Assembly (NCBI RefSeq): GCF_027943255.1
Contig: NC_072896.1
Coordinates: 68,466,501 to 68,530,500, forward strand
Direction of reading: 5' to 3'
Length of the DNA: 64,000 bases
Origin: Anastrepha obliqua
Taxonomy: Eukaryota > Arthropoda > Insecta > Diptera > Tephritidae
Part shown: positions 44,361 to 55,919 of the stretch, one piece after another
How the letters are laid out: every line of letters begins with the position of its first letter
How positions within the stretch are numbered: the stretch's first letter is position 1
Program-made: the position numbers and the translations under genes
Notes under the pieces: model-generated
Databases searched by the model: none
Told to the model about the DNA's origin: nothing
Seen by the model: the letters and a program-made list of their open reading frames with translations, nothing else

Positions 44361-45474
44361 TACATAGAATTAAGTTTATTTTAATCCCACAATTATAATG
44401 TATCTTAAAAAGCGATTGTCATGCAATTGTGTTAAAGCATGGTCTTAGCAGTAAATTGATTTTGACAGGCTGGGGCTATTACATCTTATATACCGCGAAC
44501 TAGTCTTTGTAGAGTTCGTCAAGTACTTCATCTACAACCTCTAAGGAAAAATAAGAAAATTCCCTCATAGGAAATAAATTACCTCAAATCACTGCAAATC
44601 TCTCAACTGCATTGGATATTAAATATCCTGAGATTTTAGACTCCACCCTTTTTAGCGGCATACTACTTTATAGTTTCCTTTTATATTAAATATCCTAATA
44701 TTATATTTTTATTAGGTATATCTGGCTGAACTGTATAGATCTTACATAGATCACAAGAGTCCGCAGTGTTAAATAATGTTATCGAATAAACAAACAAAGA
44801 ATTTACGCTTAGAAAACTTTACTGAGTTAACGAATAACGGATACAACTTTAACGAGCTCGGTGTCAGAGCCTGTAATATATAAGTATTTTTTTATATTCC
44901 ATATCAAAAGTTCAATTAAATTTATCGATGTCTGCTACAGGTCATAAATCATAGATATTAACGTAAAAATTCTTCAAGTCAACAAGCTCATAATTAGCTA
45001 AGTTATATATTTACACAATTAGTTCAATATCGAATATCAGTTCAATCTCAATATTGTATCAATTCAATAATAATATAGGGAAAATTTTCCGATGAGGCCA
45101 GCTGAGACAGTTCGCAATGAAACATATTTCAAAATTTTATTCCTCAACAACATTTGCTTAACAAAAATCCTCTACATAAGGCAACGCTGATCAGCTGACA
45201 CTAACTTGTTTTCGTTTTGTTATGTTTTATCGCAAAAATGTACGACACAGAACTATTTAAATATTGATAAAACCGTAGAAAGGTGATTACTCCCTAATTA
45301 GTGGCAAACAAGATTAGCGCAAAAAGAAAAGCGAAGAAAATTTTTAAAACAAACAGCAGCTCAATTATATGCTAAACAGCGAAAAAGGGAGAATTAGGAA
45401 GCAGTGGGTACAAAAAGTTGGTTTTCTTCAGAAAGTAGAGGTATTTTGTAATTTTCAATAACAGCAAAGATCAA
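44361..45474. other. Upstream region of CG5828
   Basis: AT-rich, no element recognised. The promoter and 5' UTR of CG5828 must lie here; no clear TATA or initiator was singled out. Confidence 0.4.
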
Positions 45475-46614
45475 ATGTTCATGCGAATAAACAAATCTTT
45501 TCACTTAAGCTACGTAAAAAGAATGTGCGAGTCCAATTGCTTTACACTTTTGAGGGATCCTGGTTCTTATAGACCAGACACTATTGACTTAAATACAGAC
45601 AAAGATGCCGCTTCATATTGGTTCCCTTGTTTTCGGGATTTAATTGCAAAATTTGCGACTCAAGCTGCAGAAAGTCAATGCCAAACCGACGGTACTGCCA
45701 TAGAGCGTGCGGAAAATTTTCGGAAATCTTATCTGAAAAAATTGGATGAGTACCAAAGAAAAATAGAAAATAATGCAACTAATAATGTTGTGCTCGGTAT
45801 ACGCGAATTGCTTGAATTGAATGAGACACAACTGCGCTTGTTTGGCTTCCCAGATCCTTGGCACCAACAAAAGCAATTGGAAAACACTGCTGCTATTGCA
45901 GCCTTAAAGAAGCGTTTTGAAGAGTTGGATGATATCGATGATAATGCACTGCGTTGGACAGAGTTGGTTCGTGGTGTGCTGGCTGGAAACATGTTTGATT
46001 GGGGCGCGCAAGCTGTGACAAGCATTTTGCAGCAGGATTCAAATTTTGGATTACATGCAGCGTTGGATCGTATAGAAAAGCGACCATGGCTTATTGACAA
46101 TTTGGATGCTTGGTTAGCGCGTATGTGTGGCAATGTACATAAGTGTGCGCTCATTTTCGTAGACAATAGTGGCGTCGATGTGGTGTTGGGCATATTGCCC
46201 TTTGTGCGAGCATTGCTACAACGCGGCACTAAAGTACTGCTATGCGCTAACACCGAACCCTCATTGAATGATGTGACTAGCCGAGAGCTAGCTAACTTGT
46301 TAGATAATTGCTGTACACATTGCAGTGTTTTGGAGCAAGCGTGGCAAGATCAACGTTTACTAGTCTATGCAAATGGACAACGGGGTCCATGCTTAGATAT
46401 GCGCACCTTACCAACGGAACTGTGCGAGGCCATACAGAAACATGAGACTGATTTGTTGGTAATTGAGGGTATGGGACGTGCACTTCATACAAATCTCTAT
46501 GCGAAATTCAACTGTGAGACGCTTAAATTGGCTGTCATAAAAAATAAGTGGCTGGCAGAACATTTGGGCGGTGATACGTTTGCGGTTATTTGCAAATACG
46601 AAGGTGCCAGCTAG
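45475..46614 (+). CDS. CG5828: DUF89-family 4'-phosphopantetheine phosphatase (CG5828 orthologue)
   Basis: Single-exon frame of 379 codons. It matches the C-terminal phosphatase domain of human PANK4 without a pantothenate kinase domain. Conserved blocks: YRPDTIDL, DPWHQQKQ, LVRGVLAGNMFDWGAQAV, RPWLIDNLDAW, KCALIFVDNSGVDVVLG (the Asp/Asn metal-binding site of DUF89, near residues 225-232), FVRALLQRGTKVLL, NDVTSRE and IEGMGRALHTNLYA. Such enzymes dephosphorylate 4'-phosphopantetheine or damaged forms, limiting CoA synthesis. The start is uncertain: Met1 (45475) or Met17 (45523), the latter just before the conserved region. Probable poly(A) signal AATAAA at 46714. It is divergent from RpL37A, 4.9 kb away. 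Confidence 0.93.
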   Translation: MFMRINKSFHLSYVKRMCESNCFTLLRDPGSYRPDTIDLNTDKDAASYWFPCFRDLIAKFATQAAESQCQTDGTAIERAENFRKSYLKKLDEYQRKIENNATNNVVLGIRELLELNETQLRLFGFPDPWHQQKQLENTAAIAALKKRFEELDDIDDNALRWTELVRGVLAGNMFDWGAQAVTSILQQDSNFGLHAALDRIEKRPWLIDNLDAWLARMCGNVHKCALIFVDNSGVDVVLGILPFVRALLQRGTKVLLCANTEPSLNDVTSRELANLLDNCCTHCSVLEQAWQDQRLLVYANGQRGPCLDMRTLPTELCEAIQKHETDLLVIEGMGRALHTNLYAKFNCETLKLAVIKNKWLAEHLGGDTFAVICKYEGAS

Positions 46615-47279
46615 TTGAAGCTATCTAATTTGTACTGCTGTTTAATTTGAGATTTTTTGATTACATGTATTAAGTAAGATCCAGCGATGAGTAAGGTCTG
46701 AGTCAATAATGAAAATAAATTAAAGAAAAATGGATCGGTAATCACCGTTAAGTACACATGCAGGTAAACATGAAAATAATTGCAACAAATGTGCCGAAGC
46801 AGAATGTAATAAACCGTTGATATTCGTAAAGTGGTGTGAAGCTACGTTGGTGTCAATGACAGCGCACTAATTAATAACCTATTATTCTACTTATTAATAT
46901 AAAATAAAAAAAAAAAAAACATTTTAACGACTTCTTTGTGAAGAGGAAACCCGAATTTCGGAATTAAGTCTATGTCAATTGTTGTGAGAAAAATAAAATT
47001 TGTAATTTTACTAAAAAAGAACAATCAACTTAACTTATTCATTAATTACACATTCCATGTCGAGCGATAACTTCTTTATCTTTCGTCTATCATATAATAT
47101 GCATGATTATCTTAATATGACTGTTTGTTTTAGTATTATAAGACCTGATTATATACTTTTGGAATACAGATTCTGTTTAACTGCACGGTACAACATCATG
47201 AGTAGACCATTTTTGAGGAACAAAGTTATGTTGCTGTTGCTGCAATTTCACGAGAATTATCTTAATGCTTATTTGTATA
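46615..47279. other. 3' flank of CG5828
   Basis: AATAAA at 46714-46719 and again near 46903 ahead of an A-run are candidate poly(A) signals. Otherwise AT-rich with nothing recognised. Confidence 0.45.
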
Positions 47280-47402
47280 GGTTGTTGTTGCAGCAGCATA
47301 AACATTCTTCATACATGTTTGGGTAATGCTGTCGTAGTGACAGGCTTTGGCCGGATATAAATCTGGGTCCTTCCCGTAACGTAGAACCGACTATTGTGGA
47401 AA
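47280..47402 (-). repeat. Dispersed LINE-tail repeat, reverse copy
   Basis: Reverse complement of the repeat at 30950-31096: AGTCGGTTCTACGTTACGGG, GATTTATATCCGGCCAAAG and ATGCTGCTGCAACAACAAC. It ends in the (CAA)n-type tail. Confidence 0.55.
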
Positions 47403-47529
47403 CAGGCAGACAAGAAAATACGAGTGTGGAAACTTATTTGCGCATTTGGTAATGCATTCTGTTTGGGTACTTATCGAAAGCTGGTAATTTTAATTTTATT
47501 TTTATACTGTTCGCAAGGCTTCTTATATG

Positions 47530-49181
47530 TACAGCTGTTGACAGCTAATTAGAAACGACACTTATTTCAAAATAAATTTTCCATTTTCCTTTTAAACACG
47601 TATTTTCATAACTTTTTGCCAATTTTATTTAGACATAGGAATAAACTTAAAAACTAGTGGAAAACAATTTAATCGCAATTCTTTATTAAATATATATATT
47701 TTTTTAAAGCATGTGAAATACACGATTTGGATAGGGCAACTAATTAGAAACAGTCATGTATTATCAGATCAACATAAAGATTATGTTAGTATTTGGTTCT
47801 ATAACTCTTTTGCTTCAACACTGCCTCACATCGATTGCGCATTGGTGTAATGAGATTCTGACAGCGCGCCACAGGTATTGCTTGCCATGCCGTTTTTACT
47901 TCGGCAAAAAGGACATCCATATTTGGGATATTTTTGGCACTCACGGCTTTTTTAACGTCATCCCAGAGATGCTCTATTGGGTTTAAGTCCGGACTGGATG
48001 ATGGCCATTCCAAAACATTGATGGAATTTTAGTCGAAAAACTGTTTCGTCAACTTTGCCGTGTGCTTTGGATCATTATCCTGTTGAAACTTTCATATAAC
48101 AGGCAAATTTTCCTCAGCCCACGGCAACATTACATTTTTTAGTATATCGACGTATTTCTCCTTATTTAAAATTCCATCAATCCTATGAATTGGGCCAACA
48201 CCATTCCACCAGAAACATCCCCACACCATGATTGATCCTCCACAATGCTTCACTACCCACGAAACGTAGCGAGGATTGAATTCTTGGTTGATTGGCCGTC
48301 GAACATACCTTCTACCATCTGGGCCTATGCGATTTATCTTGGTTTCATCGCTCCAAACGATATATTTCCATTGATTTGGAGTCCATGACCAATGGGATCT
48401 CGCAAAGACTACTCGCCGTCTCCTTTGTATCTTGGTTAGAAGGGGCTTCTTGCGTGCTGCTCTGCCATGCAGTTCAGATTCGACCAGACGCCGAGCAATT
48501 GCCCTCTTGGATATTTCGAAATTATATTGATCCTGAATTTCCCGTTGGATGTCAGTGGAAGTCTTTTTTGGGTCTCTTTTGGAGATGATTGCTATCTTAC
48601 GGTCAATTTCTGCTGAAGTTTTCCGGGGCCTTTTCTTACGTGGAACATTGTCAACAGTCTTAAAAAGTTGGATATGCTTTAAGGCGTTAAAAACCATTTT
48701 TTTTGAGCATTTGACTTGCTTAGAAATTTCACTGTACGACTTTCCACCTTTACGAAGGTAAAAAATGGAGCTCCGCAGGGCAGGTGTACAGCTGCTGCTT
48801 TTTCCCATTAAACATATTGAAGACGAATATTTTAGTTGCTTTTAAACAACCAATTTAAAATATATACATACCAAAAAGTCGATTATATTACTATTAAAAT
48901 AACACATCTTGCCGAATATGCTTCCATTGAACAACTGTTTCTAATTTCTCGTCTCAGTTTATTTACCTTGAACTAAGTAACCCATGCACTGCGTTGGATA
49001 ATATTAACGGTACTTCAATTTCACAACTACAAAACTAGGCGCATTGGGTAGTAAATAGAGTAACAAAAGCAATGCAAATGATTTTAAGAGAAAAAATAAC
49101 GGTAAATTTAAACAGTTTAATATTATGCTCATCAAGCGTTTATCAAAAGGGCGCGTTTCTAATTAGCTGACAACATCTGTA
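47530..49181 (-). mobile_element. Tc1-like transposon with IR/DR ends, nearly intact
   Basis: 1652 bp between TA dinucleotides (47530-47531 and 49180-49181). The ends are inverted: CAGCTGTTGACAGCTAATTA and CAGATGTTGTCAGCTAATTA (right, reverse complement). A second copy of the CTAATTAGAAAC core lies about 200 bp inside on the left (47738) and a TTTCTAATTT version inside on the right (about 48935). This is the paired binding-site layout known from IR/DR Tc1 elements. The transposase frame on the minus strand fills the middle. Confidence 0.85.
47786..48808 (-). pseudogene. Tc1-like DD34E transposase with two premature stops
   Basis: A 340-codon frame (the usual Tc1 length) from ATG at 48808 to the stop at 47786, broken only by TGA at 48092-48094 and TAA at 48029-48031 in the same frame. 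It shows HTH regions (YSEISKQVKCSKKMVFNALK and further basic helices), first Asp WSDETKINRIG, GGSIMVWGCF, second Asp QQDNDPKHTA and NPIEHLWDDVK with the Glu. Counting 34 residues between the second Asp and the Glu gives DD34E. Confidence 0.9.
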
Positions 49182-50109
49182 TATCGCAGTCGACTATGTA
49201 CATTAATTTTTCCTACAAAAATATTATTTATTTAAGTTCGCAAACAAAATACACGAATTAAATCAAGAAAGTTTGCTATTCACTTTTCTACTATCATTAT
49301 ATACATATGTACATACATATGCACATATTTAGGTTGGCTAAGCGGTTAAGTGCACCAAATCCTTGCTACGAATTGTCCTCTAAAACTTCTTAATCTTCGC
49401 CATAAGCCCAAGTAAGTCATACTTTGAAAAAGAAAAGTTGCTACTGAACTGCAAAATTTTCAGGCGAAGTGTTAGCGAAAACTACTCGCATAAAAATCTC
49501 GTAGTCGACGGCCGTAATTGCTGACCAATTTTAAAGTGTAATTAAAATTAACGCAAACGGATGTTGCAGTCTCGTCACCAAGTTGGGTCAAAGGACAGAC
49601 AGATAACTAACTCAGCAAGCTATCTAATCGCGTACAAACGTAATATGTAAATGTGTATGTTTATGTACGGGTACGTACGTATGTGTGTAAGTATTCATCT
49701 TGTTTTAGTTGGTTGCAATATTTCATTTCAGAATGACTTTGTTCAACATATATACATACATATATATATATGTGTGTATATGCCCATATGCATTGTATGT
49801 ACGCAGCTTGCAGGCGTTGAAAACTTTGCTGACACACACAAATTTCCCCAGCAAAATTTCGCCAAAAACTTCTCGCATCAAATGCATTGGCTGCTACTGT
49901 TGCTGCAAAGTTTGACGCTAAAAATCAGTATCATATATACAGATATATATATGATATATTATCAGTATTTCCATCTCCTGTGTACTCATACTTTTAATTG
50001 TATACACATAGCCCATAAAGTCTACGAACACCTTACAAATATTTTTAAATTGAGTAAAAGCTCAATATAAATTTATAGTTGAAAACACATTTTATTTACC
50101 ATATTTATC
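49182..50109. other. Intergenic, nothing recognised
   Basis: AT-rich with TA and CATA microsatellites. Positions 49329-49348 look vaguely like a tRNA box A but no box B follows. Confidence 0.45.
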
Positions 50110-50419
50110 CCTTCATTACATTCTAGAGTTACAAAAGCAAAAGAAAATAACGAGATGGTATATAAAAACGAAAATTAATATTTTGTTTGAAAGCCATGAT
50201 GTTTTAGGAACTCACCCCATCTATTTGGCGCTGAGTTTACTAACTCTTCTGTTTCCTCAGTTGTAATCTTCGCCCATTCTGCCCGCATAAAACTTCGCAA
50301 AACCTCCTTATTTGTTATGCTGTCGAATTCGATTTTCTAATAGATCCCACAAATGATCAATAGGAATGAGATCGGGCGACTGTGGCGCGTTATACCAGAG
50401 CCAAAGATGGCTGTTTTGG

Positions 50420-51053
50420 GTTTCACTAGACAGGGCTAGTATACTGGGGGCGGCAGCCCTTGGTCGGGAAAAACCCGAGTCATTCCGGTACGTAGAACCT
50501 CATCCCTGGTCTCATCCCTGCAGACATCTGCTTGAGCCCGAGCCGCCTCCCAGGCACGTCAGGAGACACCTCCTAGACTACGCTGACGAAATCCAGGACA
50601 AAACTGACCGTAACCTACTGAACCGGACTTAGACAGTCAATAAATGACATTCACCGGGAGACCGTTACCACCTTCTTGAACTCCCGTCCTGTGAATGCCG
50701 TAATCGGAGTCCAACCACCATCTATTGCAGACGAAGAGCTCCAGCTTCCCCGTGAGACCCGTGTAACACTGGCACGACTACGTTCTGGATACTGTAGCAG
50801 GTTAAACTCCTACATATCCAGAATCGACCCCGACATACCAAACACATGTCCGGCATGTGAAGGTACCCCGCACGACACTAACCACCTCTTCACATGTCCC
50901 CTTAAACCGACTCATCTAACCCCCCTCTCCCTTTGGACCCAACCTGTCGAAACAGCATGTTTCCTGGGCCTACCGCTAGATGAGCTAGACGAAGACGAAC
51001 GATGATATGCCTACACTGACAGGGCTACCTATGCTGTTAACAACAACAACAAC
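50420..51053 (+). mobile_element. 5'-truncated LINE with (AAC)n tail and 13-bp target duplication
   Basis: ATGGCTGTTTTGG lies at 50407-50419 and again at 51054-51066, bordering a 634-bp segment that ends in (AAC)n. The segment encodes the C-terminal part of a Jockey/I-type LINE: RRHLLDYADEIQ, then TRVTLARLRSGYCSRLNSYI, CPACEGTPHDTNHLFTC (a CCHC-like cluster) and LGLPLDELDEDE. It lies inside the Tc1 relic and is therefore younger. Confidence 0.88.
50676..51005 (+). pseudogene. LINE ORF2 C-terminal fragment
   Basis: 109 open codons running to the stop at 51003-51005, the natural end of the LINE ORF2 before its 3' UTR. The Cys/His cluster CPACEGTPHDTNHLFTC is intact. Upstream coding continues in another frame (50366-50632, with YADEIQDKTDRNLLNRT), so there is a frame break near 50640. 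Confidence 0.8.
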
Positions 51054-51709
51054 ATGGCTGTTTTGGCGCGTTACGCAAAAGCCAAAGCTTAACGATCCCG
51101 GTTGTGTGTTTTGGGTCGTTATCTTGTTGGAACCAAGATTTTCGGCATTCTGTTTCGATTTCATTTTTAAAATGTTCAAATACACCCAATTATACATTGC
51201 CGATGGAGGGTGATTTATGTAATTGTTAGCAAGTTCAATGCGCTTTCGTCTGTTAACAAGTGAAATAAATGGCTTTCTTGGAGCGACTCTACCATGATGT
51301 CCAGCTTTATGTAAAACTTTCTTGGCAGTTTCGCAGTTTCCGTCTAAATATAATACTTTTTTTTTAATGTTTGGTTTAGGTTTTCAACAATTTTTGATGA
51401 TATAATTCGAGGGTCCACCTTTGCCATATTGATTATGCAGCGCTTTTCTTAGCCCGATAGTGTTCTTGGACGCCTAGACCTCGCCTTAGATGTTAGAATC
51501 TAGGATTGCCTGAAATTGTTTACTACGCGTTGAATAGAGGAAAACGTTTTCCTAATAGTTTTGCCAATATTTCGGAAACTATTTCCATTTTTTCACAATT
51601 TTATAATTATTTTTTTCCCTGATACACTGATTTCTTTTCCTTTAGTTTCCATGTTTTCATATTTTCATATTATTATATTATCACTTTTAAATAAAATGTG
51701 TTGTTTTCT

Positions 51710-52175
51710 CCAGCGATGAGATCCAGATGGCCATCAGAAAAGTTAAAACTTCCAAAACCATTGGCTCCGACGTTATCAACATGGTGCTGTTGACAAATTT
51801 GGGCCCGACGAGAGTAGCCTTTATCGCCAGTATGTACATCGATGTTAAGTGGAAAATAGAGAGAAGGGTCTCACTACTGAAACTTGGGAAACCCACCAAT
51901 CGAAGGGAGTCTTATCGCACGATTACTCTCTTTTAAGCGCAGTGAGGCCTTCCTACTCACTGTTTTTACGAAACATCTGATCCCACAAGCATGCTTACAC
52001 AACAGCATGGCGTAGAGTGCACAGTATCACCACAGCACTTGACGCAATAAACACACAGCTAAACCCCGAGATTAACCAAAACCGTCCCTGCGGGGGGACT
52101 GTTCTAGTAGTATTGGTACCAATTGAAGTCTTTCGATACAATTAGCCATTCCACGCTACTAGATAATATCGAAGA
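51710..52175 (+). pseudogene. LINE reverse transcriptase fragment
   Basis: Encodes pieces of an RT with several frame breaks: AIRKVKTSKTIGSDVINMVL, VSLLKLGKPTNRRESYRTIT, then the NQNRPCGGTVL region and FDTISHSTLLDNIEE. The order matches fingers and palm of Jockey-like LINEs. Polymerase YADD is not reached. Confidence 0.7.
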
Positions 52176-53239
52176 GGTCGACTCTCCTGCCGGGACTGAG
52201 GAGTTGGTCCGCGAACTATCTGCGTTGTCGGCATTCGTCAGTTATCTTTCGAAATCAAAGCTCAAAACAGAGGAGGATATATCAGAGTGTCCCACGGTAG
52301 TGGCTTTGTTTTCTTCTATATCTCGCAGCTTCGTAACCACCAGTGGGAGTTTTACTGATCTCATACGCTAAGATTGCTCGATAATGGCATCCGGCAATGA
52401 CAAGGTAGCTCGTGTTCAAAAGTGAACGACTATATCTTCAGATTTTATAGCTTCTTCACTGCGAAGAACCTTCAACTTCGATTTCATGCATATTTACTCA
52501 TTATCACCTTCACCCCTCTTGCCCAAAGAATTATCGAAGGTTTCCTTTGCAATTTCCATCACGCGCGCCGACTTCTTTTTCATAGTTGCAATCAATTAAA
52601 ATATTATTCTTTTTAAAGCGGGCTCTGTCCAAGCGGGCTCCTAGAGTTATCCTATCCCATCCTTGTGAGGCACATGATCTCTTCAAGGGCATTTATACCT
52701 TCTGTTGGCGCTCGTTTAATGCAGATTAATTGCACTTTTTTCGCTGCATTGGCAGAAAATTTTCCAGCGGCAACAGCAGCAGAAGCTTTAAAAGAGTAAA
52801 AGTTTTAGCCACCATTTAAGCGAGCATTAACTGATATTTATGTGGCTCATTTGAATTACTTAATAGAGACAAAGCGAGCAACGCAGAGAAATGAAACATT
52901 GAAAGCTAAAAGTTTTCGAATTGAAAAATGCAAATTAAAATAAACAAAAAATAACTGAGCGATAAGAAAAGAAAAGCGGATACTGAAATTTAAAAAGTAA
53001 AATGCAGATTTCAATAGATGAAAACTGAGATAAAATTGGGAGTAATAAAATAATTGCGTAACCGGAAATTTAAGTAATTTAATACTGAAGTTGGGTTTAG
53101 AAAAAAAAATGACAGGGTACGTACCGTATTTGGGGACAACTTGACAGTAAAACCAATTAGGCTTTATATTGAACGGAATTTAACCTTCCCATACTTGGAT
53201 GATAGTTTCTTGTGTAGAAGTACGCGCAAGTGGGGAAAG
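52176..53239. other. Intergenic stretch
   Basis: An 82-codon open frame ends at 52371 but resembles nothing known to me. Purine-rich AT sequence follows. No gene or element is recognised. Confidence 0.4.
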
Positions 53240-54390
53240 TTACTGATTGCCATCCACTTGGGAGTGGCCAGGACGATTCTTCTGCATATGGTTCAAGCAG
53301 CTCACAACTCCCGGGATTAGCCCAAGTATCCTCTGGGTAGCTTCTGAACACCCGTTCGGGAATGAGTTAACGTGAGAAGGCGAAGCATTCCCGGATAGCT
53401 GGCTGTGCGCTGGGTTTGGTACCCGCCACTTAAAAATCCCCCTCCCAATGAAAAGATTAAAAAAGCCTCGGATGAGAACTACCTTTACTGATAACGACCC
53501 CTGCAAACGAAATAAGGAATATGATTTGAGGGCATGCACCTGGAATGTCTGGCCTCCTAATGTTGTAGGTGACTCTTCCCGGCTGCCTGATGTCCTCGTG
53601 AGAGTAAAGGCTAACATCCCATTCAAGAAATGCGATGGACGGGGCAAGGCAAGAAAAACATAGGACCTTGCGACGTCTACTACAGCTGCCATATAAGGGA
53701 GCGCAAATTTGGTGTCGGATTTGTTGTCGGAGAGAGATTTCGTCGCCAAGTACTGTCGTTCACTCCGGTGAACGAGCGTCTCGCAATAATTCGTATCAAA
53801 GCGCGATTTTTTAACATCTCGCTGATTTGCACCCACGTCCCGACGGAAGAGAAGGACGATGCAACCAAAAATTCCTTCTATGAGCGCTTGGAACGTTCCT
53901 ATGAGCGCTGCCCTCGCCACGACATAAAAATCGTGCTAGGCGACTTCAACGCCAGGGTGAGCAAGGAGGGAATTTTTGGTCCCACAGTCGGAAAATTCAG
54001 CCTCCACAACGAAGCATCCGGAAACGGACAGAGACCGATCGACTTCGCCGGCACCCGAAACATGGTAGTCTGCAGCACCAGATTCCAGCACAAGAAAATA
54101 TACCAAGTTACTTGGCTGTCTCCTGATCGAAAAACCCGAAACCAAATCGAGCATGTTGTGATAGATGGAGGACACGCCTCTTGTGTATTAGATGTATGCA
54201 CGATGCGAGGAGCCATTACTCGGATCATTACTTCGTTGCAGCCAAACTGCGCACACGCCTCTGTGCAGCAAAAAACCTTCATCTAACTACGCAAAGAATC
54301 TTCGGCATTGAAAAGCTGTAATCACAACAGACAGCCAGAAGATTCGCCACTCGACTTTCACTCCTGCTCTCGGAGAGTACTTGTTATTGA
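53240..54390 (+). pseudogene. RTE-type LINE endonuclease fragment
   Basis: The + strand 53630-54286 encodes [35 protein letters not shown]-like, [19 protein letters not shown] and a [20 protein letters not shown] block: an APE-type endonuclease with the GDFNA catalytic motif. Upstream (53500-53660) the frame-shifted start has LRACTWNV. Sequence after 54290 (PEDSPLDF) continues toward the RT but is cut near 54390. Same family as 26219-27010. Confidence 0.82.
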
Positions 54391-54519
54391 ATTTATATAT
54401 TTTTTCACAAACTTTGAATACTTTATGACTTATGTATAGTAAAATGTATGTACGTATGTGTGTTGCTCTATATTGTATTTTTATCAAATTCTGTTAATCT
54501 AAACATATTTCATATCAAA

Positions 54520-55670
54520 ATGGACGATGATCAAATAAGATTGTTGTTGGAGGAGGAATTAAGTTCTGGCTATAAAGACAAAAATGACAGTGAGGTAGAA
54601 ACCATGGCTGAACAAGACGACGACAGTGACGAGATATCTGAGGTAGAAGAATAAGAAGCTCCCGCTATTTTTACTTAGGTAAAGATGAACGTACGAGGTG
54701 GAATAAATCTCCTGTCTTACACCCAACTAGGCTACGTGCTAGAAACATAGTTACTCAATTTCCAGGCGCTAGAGGAGAAGCCAAAAATTTGAAGGAACCT
54801 GGTGAGCTATGGAAGCTTTTTTTCTCGGAGAGCACTATCAATTTAATAGTAAAGTACACTAATGAACAAATTAATCGATTGAAACATACTTTCTCAAGAG
54901 AAAGGGACTGCGCCGAAACGAACAACATGGAAATCGAAGCTTTTTTTAGGCCTTTTACTGTTTGCTGGAGTCAGAAAAAACGGTCGTATAAATGCCAAAG
55001 ATTTGTTCAAAACCGATGGTTCATCCTCGGGAATGTTTCGACTAACTATGAGCTTTAGCAGGTTCTATCTATTAATGCGTTGTCTTAGATTTTACAACAA
55101 AGATACGCGTAATTAGAGAATTATCTGGATAAACTATCACGTATTAGAGAATTGTTCGATGAGTTGTGGGAGCGTTCAAAAAATATTAGAGTGTGTCACA
55201 GTATGTCACAATTGACGAAAAATTAGAAGCTTTTAGAGGCCGTTGCTACTTTTACCAGTACATTCCATCGAAACCCAACAAATATGGAATTAAAATTTAT
55301 GCGTTGAGAGATGCCAAAATCTTTTATATCCATACTATGGAAGTTTACGTTGGACGACAACCAGACGGTCCATATCAAGTTGACAACTCCGCTTTGGCTT
55401 TGGTTTTGCGCGTGAGTGAAAATATTTATAATACTGGGCGTAATATCACATGCGATAACTTCTTCACTAGTATTTCATTAATAGAAAAGCTTGAGTCTCA
55501 ACACAAATTAACAGTTATTGGGACGATTCGCAAAACAAAAGGGAATTGCCTAAGCAATTCACGGAAATACGAGGAAGAGCCGAATAATCTATATTCGGGC
55601 ACCGAGGCAATTTCACTCTGGTATCATATGTACCGAAAAAAGGGTAATATTGTCCTTAAAATCTAGAACG
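54520..55670 (+). pseudogene. piggyBac-like transposase relic A
   Basis: Starts at ATG 54520 with an acidic N-terminus (MDDDQIRLLLEEELSSG ... SDEISEVEE). After frame breaks it reads WKLFFSESTINLIVKYTNEQ, a GLLLFAGV-like region in another frame, and from 55193 VTIDEKLEAFRGRC-FYQYIPSKPNKYGIK, ITCDNFFTSISLIEKL and VIGTIRKTKG. These include the Asp of the TIDE and CDNFF blocks of piggyBac DDE domains. The C-terminus, with its Cys-rich tail, is missing after 55670. Confidence 0.82.
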
Positions 55671-55919
55671 AATGATTTTGGTAAAACTGTATATGTAGTG
55701 ATGTACCTGAATGTAAATATACATATTTGTATAAAACCTCCGAGAATGCAGTAAGAGGGAAGAGAGTAGAGTAGTAGTAAAAGAGATGATAAGCCACTTA
55801 AATAACGGGCTTCGACGTGTCTATAGAAAACTTAGTTATGTTTTCGGCAGGCGATTCAAAACAAAAAGCTTCCGAATTTACGGGCTTTCAAAGGCCTCAA
55901 TGAACGCGATGGTGAGCTG
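55671..55919. other. Short gap, nothing recognised
   Basis: Sequence between piggyBac relic A and the LINE endonuclease fragment. No feature seen. Confidence 0.4.

Larger units (their letters stand above)
50110..51660 (-). mobile_element. Tc1-like relic, split by a LINE
   Basis: On the minus strand, 51040-51240 encodes VYLNILKMKSKQNAENLG and, one frame over, WFQQDNDPKHT. The SPDLIPIDHLWDLLENRI-type segment follows left of the LINE (50300-50406). These are the second Asp and third acidic regions of a Tc1-type transposase. Frames are broken and no clean inverted ends were found, so the borders are approximate. Confidence 0.65.

Noticed and set aside
49321..49400. tRNA gene (GGCTAAGCGGTTAAGTGC resembles box A)
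   Set aside because: No box B, no cloverleaf arms or acceptor stem that pair.
52123..52371. 82-codon frame as a separate gene
   Set aside because: The first part is LINE RT sequence (FDTISHSTLLDN); the rest has no similarity or splice support.
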